A DNA stretch of 12,432 nucleotides. Origin: Desulfobacterales bacterium (GTDB lineage Bacteria > Desulfobacterota > Desulfobacteria > Desulfobacterales > Desulfobacteraceae). Location: positions 1 to 12,432 of the forward strand of contig JAKSAU010000916.1 of assembly GCA_022361535.1 (NCBI GenBank), in the 5' to 3' direction. This document shows positions 6,956 through 12,432 of the stretch, piece after piece. The position numbers and the translations under genes are program-made. Below the pieces are notes generated by a model. The model ran no database searches and had not been told where the DNA came from. It saw only the letters and a list, made by a program, of their open reading frames with translations. Within the stretch, counting starts at the first letter, position 1. Each line of letters begins with the position of its first letter.

Positions 6956-7827
6956 GATTGCTCTCCTTCCGCGGCACTCTGCAGCACATTGTAAAACAGG
7001 TAGCAGAACAGCAGAACGATGAGAAAGTAAATGATTGAGAAGGCACCTGCAGGACCCAGGTCAAACTGGCCCACCGCGATCTTGACCAGGTAGATGGACA
7101 GGAAAGTGGTGGAGTTGCCGGGACCGCCGCCGGTAAGGACAAAAGGTTCAGCATAAATGAGGAAGGAATCCATAAACCTGAGCAGTAATGCTATGGTAAG
7201 TACACCTCTCATTTTGGGCAACTGAATATAGCGAAAAATGGACCAGGATGATGCGCCGTCAATTTTTGCTGCCTGGTAGTATGCAGGCGGGATGGACTGC
7301 AGGCCAGCATATGCCAAAAGCGCTACCAGCGGGGTCCAATGCCATACTTCCATGAGCATCAAGGTGATCCAGGCATGGAGCCCGGAAGCCGTATGGTCAA
7401 AGGTCAGTCCAAGAGTGTTTATTGTCGCCCCCATAAGTCCGATATCCGGGCGGGTAAAAATGATCCAGATGGTTCCGATGACATTCCATGGAATCAACAG
7501 GGGCAGTGCCAAGGTAACCAGGCAGATGGAAGCCCCGATTCCCTTTTTTCTAGGCATAAGCAGTGCTATCGCTATACCCAAGGGCATTTCAATAAGCAGT
7601 ACCAGGCCGGAAAAGAGCAACTGGCGCCAAAGTGCCTCGTGAAGACGATCATCAGTAAGCACTTCCCTAAACCATTCCGTACCTACGAACACCCGTTGGC
7701 CAGGGCCGAATATGTCCTGAATGGAATAATTTACAACGGTCATCAGGGGAACGATTGCAGAGAAGGCAACGATGAGAAAAACCGGAAGGATGAACAACCA
7801 TCCTTTATTATCTTGCCATTTTTTCAT
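6952..7827 (-). CDS. glpP: Glycerol ABC transporter, inner-membrane permease (MalF/UgpA-like)
   Basis: A 291-residue binding-protein-dependent permease with six predicted membrane helices, the first at about 10-33. The EAA coupling loop is clear at about 184-206: YYQAAKIDGASSW, then IQLPKM, with the conserved AA, DGA and LP positions. The later FVLTGGGPGNST segment (229-240) is typical of MalF/UgpA-type permeases. It would pair with GlpQ as the other half of the channel. It begins 6 bases after the glpT stop; the AAGGAG site spans the end of glpT, about 12 bases from the ATG, a loose spacing that suggests coupling to glpT translation. Family certain; glycerol specificity by context. The name follows the rhizobial scheme, not the Bacillus antiterminator GlpP. 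Confidence 0.88.
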   Translation of the reverse strand: MKKWQDNKGWLFILPVFLIVAFSAIVPLMTVVNYSIQDIFGPGQRVFVGTEWFREVLTDDRLHEALWRQLLFSGLVLLIEMPLGIAIALLMPRKKGIGASICLVTLALPLLIPWNVIGTIWIIFTRPDIGLMGATINTLGLTFDHTASGLHAWITLMLMEVWHWTPLVALLAYAGLQSIPPAYYQAAKIDGASSWSIFRYIQLPKMRGVLTIALLLRFMDSFLIYAEPFVLTGGGPGNSTTFLSIYLVKIAVGQFDLGPAGAFSIIYFLIVLLFCYLFYNVLQSAAEGEQS

Positions 7828-7833
7828 GGATGC

Positions 7834-8934
7834 TTAGTTCTCCTTATCTTCTTTAAGTAATTGTTCGTCGGAAAAAAGCCGGATCCATTCGATTGGGAAT
7901 GTGATCCAGGCTTTATCTTTGGGAACAGGTTCGTTCTCGGCTATCCGTGCTTTCAGGGTATGACCTTCGAAATCAAGTGATACAATCGTATAACTACCCT
8001 GGTCTTCTATGCCTTTTACAGAAGCTTCAAAACCTTCTTCAACAGGATCGCAGGAAACGTTAAGGTATAAAGGCCGGATACCCAGTTCAAGTTTACCTTG
8101 GGCTTCATTTGCAAGTCTTGCAGTTGTCTCATCAACCGGAATCAGGCTATTGCCGATTTTAACTTTCTGCCCTTCCATGGAGCAAGGGACGAAGTTCATT
8201 CCAGGGCTGCCGATAAAATAGCCGACAAACTTGTGATTAGGATATTCGAACAGTTCCTGGGGAGTACCGATCTGTACGATCCATCCTTCATACATAACTA
8301 TGATCTTGTCCGCAAAGGTCAGCGCTTCGATCTGGTCGTGTGTCACGTAGATCAGTGTCAGTTTCAGTTTTTCATGGATTTCTTTGAGTTTGCACCGCAA
8401 CTGCCATTTCAACTGAGGATCAATTACTGTAAGCGGTTCATCAAACAGGATGGCTGCCACATCTTCCCGGACCAGGCCTCTGCCAAGGGAAATTTTTTGT
8501 TTGGCATCTGCCCCGAGCCCTTCGGCTTTTTTATTAAGAACGGGCTCGAGTTCAAGAATCTTAGCCACTTCCCGAACGCGTTTATCAATATATTCCTTGT
8601 CAAACCCACGGTTTCTCAAAGGAAAGGCCAGATTGTTGAACACGGACATTGTATCGTAGAGAACAGGAAACTGGAAAACCTGGGCAATGTTCCGTTTTTC
8701 AGGGGGCAGATCAGTCACATCAATGTCGCCGAATTTAACTCTGCCTTTGCTTGGCTTGAGCAATCCTGAAATAATGTTGAGCAGTGTTGTTTTGCCGCAT
8801 CCGGAAGGACCCAAAAGGGCGTAAGCCCCGCCATCATCCCAGATATTGTGGATGCGTTTTAGTGCATACTCGTCCTCTTTCTGGGTCTCTGGCAGGTATG
8901 AATGCGCAATTTCATCTAAATTTATTTGAGCCAT
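7834..8934 (-). CDS. glpT: Glycerol ABC transporter ATPase with degenerate signature motif
   Basis: A 366-residue ATPase: nucleotide-binding domain (about 1-240) plus a C-terminal TOBE-like regulatory domain, as in MalK/UgpC. Walker A is canonical (GPSGCGKT, 42-49), the Q-loop glutamine is Q88, Walker B ends in D165-E166 and the switch histidine is H199 in VTHD. The ABC signature, normally LSGGQ, reads LGADA at 140-144, so the serine and second glycine that contact ATP in the partner subunit are lost. The neighbour GlpS has an intact LSGGQ, so a GlpS-GlpT heterodimer should have one working composite site built on this subunit's Walker motifs. It starts 18 bases after glpS with AAGGAG before the ATG. 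The name should not be confused with the E. coli glycerol-3-phosphate antiporter GlpT. Confidence 0.9.
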   Translation of the reverse strand: MAQINLDEIAHSYLPETQKEDEYALKRIHNIWDDGGAYALLGPSGCGKTTLLNIISGLLKPSKGRVKFGDIDVTDLPPEKRNIAQVFQFPVLYDTMSVFNNLAFPLRNRGFDKEYIDKRVREVAKILELEPVLNKKAEGLGADAKQKISLGRGLVREDVAAILFDEPLTVIDPQLKWQLRCKLKEIHEKLKLTLIYVTHDQIEALTFADKIIVMYEGWIVQIGTPQELFEYPNHKFVGYFIGSPGMNFVPCSMEGQKVKIGNSLIPVDETTARLANEAQGKLELGIRPLYLNVSCDPVEEGFEASVKGIEDQGSYTIVSLDFEGHTLKARIAENEPVPKDKAWITFPIEWIRLFSDEQLLKEDKEN

Positions 8935-8952
8935 TTATCTCTCCTTAACGCT

Positions 8953-10038
8953 TTAGGACGCCTGCCTGTCCGGTGAAATGAGCAGGTTCCCATCTTCGGA
9001 ATAGACAAAGAATTTTTTCGGATTGACAAAGGCCGTGATGTCGGATCCGATTTTGCGGATGTCAACTCCCACTTCGTGGAGAACGGTCTGGCAATTGTCA
9101 AATTTAAAATGGATAAACGTTTCAGATCCGTTTATTTCCGAGATCTCGACCTTGGATTGTATTTCCGCATCATCATCCTGCTGCCGGCTTAAATATAGGT
9201 GGTTTGGTCGAACACCGAAGCGGTAGGAGCCCGGCTCAAGGGTATTGAACGGCGCCTGGTTGTCTATAACAAGGTCCTGGCCGATAGTGATTTTATCTTG
9301 TTCTATCCTGCCGCTGAAAAAGTTGATGGGCGGGTCGGAAAAAAGTTCAGCCGTTTTAACGGTGCCGGGGTTGCGGTATACATTGGATGTGGGGCCTGTC
9401 TGGAGGACTTTTCCTTCATCCATAACCACGATATTACCGCCCAGTTTTAACGCCTCGGACGGCTCGGTCGTCGTATAAACCACGACCGATTCCCGTTGGT
9501 CAAATATCGCCTGGAGTTCTTCGAGCAATTCTTCGCGTAGCTTGTAATCCAGGTTGACCAGAGGTTCGTCCAGCAATAGCAGGTCCGTATCTTTCATTAG
9601 AGCCCTTGCAATAGCAACTCGCTGTTGCTGTCCGCCTGACAACTCCGACGGCAACCGGTCCAGCATGGGTTCGAGGTGCAGTACCTTGGCTGTTTCCATG
9701 ACTCTGGCCTCGATTTCGTCTGTCGGCGCTCCACTCACCTTGAGCGGCGATGCGATGTTGTTATATACGGTAAAGGACGGGTAATTGATGAATTGCTGAT
9801 ACACCATGGCAACAGACCGTTTACGGACTGAAACACCGGTAACATCTTCTCCGTTGACCAAAAGTTTTCCGGATGTGGGGCGGTCAAGCCCGGCCATGAT
9901 TCTCAGCAAAGAGGTTTTTCCGGCAAGGGTTCTGCCTAAAATCACATGTCTGGAACCCGACTTTAAGTCGAGATGAATATCGGACAGGTGATTCTCTCCC
10001 TCCACCACTTTAGTGACGTGTTCTAGGGTAAGCCCCAT
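8953..10038 (-). CDS. glpS: Glycerol ABC transporter ATPase lacking the switch histidine
   Basis: A 361-residue partner of the second ATPase, with a nucleotide-binding domain (about 1-235) and a TOBE-like C-terminal domain. The signature is canonical (LSGGQ, 133-137) and Walker B ends in D157-E158. The P-loop is unusual (GRTLAGKT, 35-42: the lysine is kept but the usual SG pair is TL). The switch-histidine position is threonine (T191 in YTTTEPSEAL, where VTHDQxEAL is usual). The ATG at 10038 gives the normal family N terminus; a longer frame from a TTG at 10104 would add 22 residues overlapping the operator cluster and is unlikely. The GGAGG site is 13 bases from the ATG, a long spacing. First gene of the transporter operon, divergent from glpA. 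Confidence 0.88.
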   Translation of the reverse strand: MGLTLEHVTKVVEGENHLSDIHLDLKSGSRHVILGRTLAGKTSLLRIMAGLDRPTSGKLLVNGEDVTGVSVRKRSVAMVYQQFINYPSFTVYNNIASPLKVSGAPTDEIEARVMETAKVLHLEPMLDRLPSELSGGQQQRVAIARALMKDTDLLLLDEPLVNLDYKLREELLEELQAIFDQRESVVVYTTTEPSEALKLGGNIVVMDEGKVLQTGPTSNVYRNPGTVKTAELFSDPPINFFSGRIEQDKITIGQDLVIDNQAPFNTLEPGSYRFGVRPNHLYLSRQQDDDAEIQSKVEISEINGSETFIHFKFDNCQTVLHEVGVDIRKIGSDITAFVNPKKFFVYSEDGNLLISPDRQAS

Positions 10039-10070
10039 TCTTAAGACTATGCCTCCTGCAAACAGTTGTA

Positions 10071-10118
10071 TTCGTTCGTTTTTCGTTGAATTACGAAAAC
10101 ACAAATTGTGAACGAAAT
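10071..10118. promoter_or_regulatory. Candidate GlpR operator cluster near glpS
   Basis: Three tandem copies of TTCGTT (10071-10076, 10075-10080, 10082-10087) are followed by the reverse-oriented ACGAAA (10093-10098) and AACGAAA (10111-10117). Within this, TTTTCGT-N6-ACGAAAA (10080-10099) is a perfect 7-bp inverted repeat, and CACAAATTGTG (10100-10110) is a separate small palindrome. E. coli GlpR half-sites carry a similar TTCG core. The cluster lies 33-80 bases upstream of the glpS start, where a repressor could block transcription. Confidence 0.6.
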
Positions 10119-10210
10119 AAATATTCTCCCATCACCGAATTTTAATTTAGTAAATGCAAATATTAAAATTCTGTTATAGAATTTGTTAATAGAGTTCCAC
10201 TATGAAGTCA

Positions 10211-10271
10211 AGAAAAAAAAAGATAAAAAAAATAATAAAAAGTTGAAATTAAAACAAAAAAAGAATAAAAA
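10211..10271. other. A-tract block, probably intrinsically curved DNA
   Basis: The plus strand carries runs of 9, 8, 5, 4, 7 and 5 adenines. The first three are centred about 10-12 bases apart, close to helical phasing, which favours intrinsic bending or an UP-element-like contact. It lies midway between the two operator groups. Confidence 0.45.
10243..10271 (+). promoter_or_regulatory. Possible glpA promoter
   Basis: TTGAAA (10243-10248) and TAAAAA (10266-10271) are spaced by 17 bases. Transcription from here would start near 10278, just before the paired TTTCGTT/AACGAAA sites at 10289-10319. Sequence this AT-rich gives chance matches, and TATAAA at 10307-10312 is an alternative -10 with a poor -35. 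Confidence 0.25.
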
Positions 10272-10288
10272 GAAACATAAACATTCTT

Positions 10289-10319
10289 TTTCGTTAATAT
10301 TTATGGTATAAAAACGAAA
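10289..10319. promoter_or_regulatory. Candidate GlpR half-site pair near glpA
   Basis: TTTCGTT (10289-10295) and AACGAAA (10313-10319) are exact reverse complements separated by 17 bases, centres 24 bases apart. They repeat the half-site seen in the cluster near glpS and lie 75-106 bases upstream of glpA, suggesting joint control of both arms. Confidence 0.5.
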
Positions 10320-10394
10320 TAAAACATTCATAAACGTTTGTTTTAAATCGATTGGATTTCGATTAAAATATAGATATAAAAAAGGGAATAGCCC

Positions 10395-11933
10395 GTGGAG
10401 ACAGAGGTTTTAATCATAGGGGGCGGGGCAACAGGTACCGGTATTGCAAGAGATCTGACCCTCAGAGGAATCGATTGTATCCTAATTGATCAAAAGGATA
10501 TAAATTCAGGTGCTTCCGGTGCGAATCATGGGTTGTTACACTCAGGTGCCCGGTATGTATTTAAAGATGAACAGGCTGCGACCGAATGCCATGAGGAAAA
10601 TCAATTGCTTAAACGGTTGGCTCCTCATTGTATTGAAAACACAGGCGGACTTTTTGTTGCTGTTGAAAAGGATGACGACGATTATATTGCCAAGTTTCCT
10701 CAATTGTGCAAAAAGTTCGGCATCCCGGTTCAAGAGTTGTCACTGGAAGCCGCAATGGAAAAAGAGCCTTGTCTTTCAGAAGATCTTAAAGCGGCCTTTG
10801 AAGTTCAAGATGCTGTGGTGGACCCCTTTATGCTCTCCTTGGATAATGCTGCCGATGCACAATCTAATGGCGCAAGAATTCTTCGCAATGTCCGTTTAAC
10901 CGGGTTTGATGTTAAAGATGGACAAATTCAAGCCGCAAGGGTTGAACACCGCAGGACAGGTGAAAAATTTACCATTGTTGCCCAGCAATTTGTCAATGCT
11001 TCGGGTGCCTGGGCCAATACTGTATCCGCAATGGCAGGTGCAGAAATCTCTATGAGTTATTCCAAAGGGTCATTGCTAATTACCCAGAGCCGCATCAGCC
11101 AGCAGGTAATCAACAGACTGAGACCTGCATCTGATGCAGATATTCTTGTACCGGGCGGAACCGTTTCCATTATCGGAACCACCTCGATTGAGATTGACTC
11201 CTTAGATGATATCCGTCCGACCCCCCAGGAAGTGGATGCAATCATTAAAGAAGGGGCTGAGATGATTCCTCAGCTCGGCACCACCCGTTATATCCGGGCG
11301 TATGCCGGGGTTCGGCCCCTGGTCAGAACTGCAGGCGGAGACGGCAGAAATATATCCAGGAATTATACCCTTAGAACCCATGAAGAAGACGGGATAAACA
11401 ATCTAACGACCATGACCGGCGGGAAATTGACCACGTTTAGGCTCATGGCTGAAAAGGCGTCTGATGTGGTGGCAAAACGCCTGAATAATTCAAATCCGTG
11501 CCTTACGGCAGAGCGCGAACTTCCTCCCAGCGCAAAAGGGGCCTGGACCGAACCGGGCAAGGCCCCTCGGGTTTGGATGAAAAATCCGGAACGCAGGGAT
11601 ACCCTGATCTGTGAGTGTGAAATGGTTTCCGAATATATGGTGGATAATATTGTGCAGTCTTTAAAAGACGAAGGGGCTGTGCCGACCCTGGAAGAGGTGG
11701 GACGCCGCAGCCGTATCGGCAAAGGCCCATGCCAGGGGACTTTTTGCTCATTTCGTCTGGCTGCATACTTGTACCGCAAAGGTGAACTTACCGAAGATCA
11801 AGGAATGGATCAGGTACGGGACTTTGTAAACGAGCGTTGGAAAGGGTTTATGCCGCTGGTAAGAGATAAGGAGTTGATGCGGGTGGAACTCCAGGAATCT
11901 TTTTTATGTGCCCTTTTCGGTATGGAGCAGTAA
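10395..11933 (+). CDS. glpA: Anaerobic glycerol-3-phosphate dehydrogenase, catalytic FAD subunit A
   Basis: A 512-residue FAD-dependent dehydrogenase that oxidises glycerol-3-phosphate to dihydroxyacetone phosphate (E. coli GlpA has 542). The N-terminal Rossmann motif GGGATGTG (9-16) binds FAD, followed by NHGLLHSGARY, nearly identical to E. coli GlpA. Further matches include SDADILVPGG, SIIGTTS, YAGVRPLV, MTGGKLTT and FVNERWKG. A C-terminal BFD-like [2Fe-2S] domain shows C406-x-C408 and C446-x4-C451. The start is GTG at 10395 with an AAAGGGA site upstream. glpB follows after 6 bases. A Fe-S bearing GlpA with GlpB separates this anaerobic enzyme from the aerobic GlpD used beside the same transporter in rhizobia. 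Very sure. Confidence 0.96.
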   Translation: METEVLIIGGGATGTGIARDLTLRGIDCILIDQKDINSGASGANHGLLHSGARYVFKDEQAATECHEENQLLKRLAPHCIENTGGLFVAVEKDDDDYIAKFPQLCKKFGIPVQELSLEAAMEKEPCLSEDLKAAFEVQDAVVDPFMLSLDNAADAQSNGARILRNVRLTGFDVKDGQIQAARVEHRRTGEKFTIVAQQFVNASGAWANTVSAMAGAEISMSYSKGSLLITQSRISQQVINRLRPASDADILVPGGTVSIIGTTSIEIDSLDDIRPTPQEVDAIIKEGAEMIPQLGTTRYIRAYAGVRPLVRTAGGDGRNISRNYTLRTHEEDGINNLTTMTGGKLTTFRLMAEKASDVVAKRLNNSNPCLTAERELPPSAKGAWTEPGKAPRVWMKNPERRDTLICECEMVSEYMVDNIVQSLKDEGAVPTLEEVGRRSRIGKGPCQGTFCSFRLAAYLYRKGELTEDQGMDQVRDFVNERWKGFMPLVRDKELMRVELQESFLCALFGMEQ

Positions 11934-11939
11934 GAAATC

Positions 11940-12432
11940 ATGAATCAGACAACAGATAATACCATTGAGTGTCAGGTCGCTGTAATCGGTGCTGGTATGG
12001 CCGGTATGGCTGCCTCTATTTTTGCTGCGAACCAGGGCCTGTCGACAGTTTGCGTAGGTAAAGCATCGGAAATTTCTTTTTCCAGTGGGTGCCTGGATCT
12101 TTTTTCATGCATTCCTGGCGAAACTGTCGAAGTGTTTGACAATCCGTTTGAAGGTATTGAGGCACTGAAATCTCAGTATCTCCTTCACCCCTATACCAAA
12201 GTATCCAGGGATGAAATCGTACAAGGGTTTGAAGAGTTTACCGCGTTTATGAATAATGCAGGCATCCAATACCATTGTACCCCTGAAACCAACCAGCAGA
12301 TTATAACCCCTGCCGGTACTTTGAAATCAACCTGGTGTGTCCCTTCGGCCATGATTGCAGGTACAAGAGCAATTGCAGAAAAACAGCAAATCCTGATTGT
12401 TGATATTAAAGGGTTGAAAGGGTTTGGCGCCA
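11940..12432 (+). CDS. glpB: Anaerobic glycerol-3-phosphate dehydrogenase subunit B, 3' end beyond window
   Basis: The frame opens with ATG at 11940, 6 bases after glpA, and stays open to the window edge (164 complete codons). Residues 15-24 hold the dinucleotide-binding motif (VIGAGMAGMA). FSSGCLDL at 47-54 and TPAGTLKSTW near 125-134 correspond to FSSGSLDL and TPLGTLRSTW of E. coli GlpB, which is about 420 residues, so more than half lies outside. GlpB is the second FAD/FMN-type subunit and works with GlpA; in E. coli GlpC, an Fe-S membrane anchor, completes the complex, and it would be expected next. The short gap to glpA implies an operon and coupled translation. Identification is firm despite truncation. 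Confidence 0.92.
   Translation, partial: MNQTTDNTIECQVAVIGAGMAGMAASIFAANQGLSTVCVGKASEISFSSGCLDLFSCIPGETVEVFDNPFEGIEALKSQYLLHPYTKVSRDEIVQGFEEFTAFMNNAGIQYHCTPETNQQIITPAGTLKSTWCVPSAMIAGTRAIAEKQQILIVDIKGLKGFGA

Larger units (their letters stand above)
10039..10394. promoter_or_regulatory. Divergent intergenic region between glpS and glpA
   Basis: These 356 bases are extremely AT-rich and contain no convincing gene. They hold TTCGTT/AACGAA half-sites near both ends, an A-tract block in the middle, and must carry the promoters of both the transporter operon and glpAB. A minus-strand TTGACT at 10206-10211 is a possible -35 for glpS, but no good -10 follows at standard spacing. I see no sigma-54 promoter, riboswitch or tRNA. 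Confidence 0.7.

Noticed and set aside
10039..10104. N-terminal extension of GlpS by 22 residues from a TTG
   Set aside because: The extra residues match no ATPase N terminus and the bases overlap the operator cluster; the ATG at 10038 gives the usual family start.
10100..10110. CACAAATTGTG as a CRP-type site
   Set aside because: It does not fit the TGTGA-N6-TCACA pattern; kept only as a small palindrome within the operator cluster.
10352..10380. TTGGAT and TATAAA with 17-base spacing just before glpA
   Set aside because: The start of transcription would fall at or after the ribosome site of glpA, so this pair cannot make a normal leader; AT-rich chance match.

Overview
The window is a glycerol uptake and oxidation locus from an anaerobic Gram-negative bacterium. 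It carries a GlpSTPQUV-type glycerol ABC importer, best known from rhizobia, next to a divergent glpA-glpB pair. These encode parts of the anaerobic glycerol-3-phosphate dehydrogenase. The anaerobic GlpAB enzyme, a large chemoreceptor and moderate GC content suggest a Desulfobacterota (Desulfobacteraceae-like) sulfate reducer, but that placement is inference and nothing here proves it.

Layout, + strand coordinates. 1-1004 (minus, cut by the window edge): DUF819-type membrane protein with its own TTGACA promoter and a perfect 20-bp palindrome over the -10. 1161-1937 (minus): DeoR/GlpR-type repressor. 1968-3959 (minus): methyl-accepting chemotaxis protein, whose ribosome site directly follows a strong terminator. 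4043-10038 (minus, transcribed right to left): glpS, glpT (ATPases), glpP, glpQ (permeases), glpU (small membrane protein), glpV (large periplasmic binding protein). 10039-10394: an AT-rich divergent regulatory region with repeated TTCGTT/AACGAA half-sites and A-tracts. 10395-11933 (plus): glpA. 11940-12432 (plus, cut by the window edge): glpB.

Proposed working: GlpV captures glycerol in the periplasm, GlpPQ with GlpU passes it through the membrane, and GlpST supplies ATP hydrolysis. A glycerol kinase (not in this window) would make glycerol-3-phosphate, and GlpAB with a probable GlpC beyond the edge would oxidise it to dihydroxyacetone phosphate and feed electrons to the quinone pool. The GlpR-type repressor at the far end of the left arm probably controls both divergent arms through the TTCG half-sites. 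The chemoreceptor may couple glycerol supply to motility.

Most notable points: (1) every ABC-motif departure in GlpS and GlpT falls on the same composite ATP site, predicting an importer with one canonical and one degenerate ATPase site; (2) a chemoreceptor sits behind the transporter's terminator with no room for an ordinary promoter between them; (3) the glpU-glpV gap holds two mutually exclusive stem-loops; (4) the DUF819 promoter is overlaid by a perfect palindrome.
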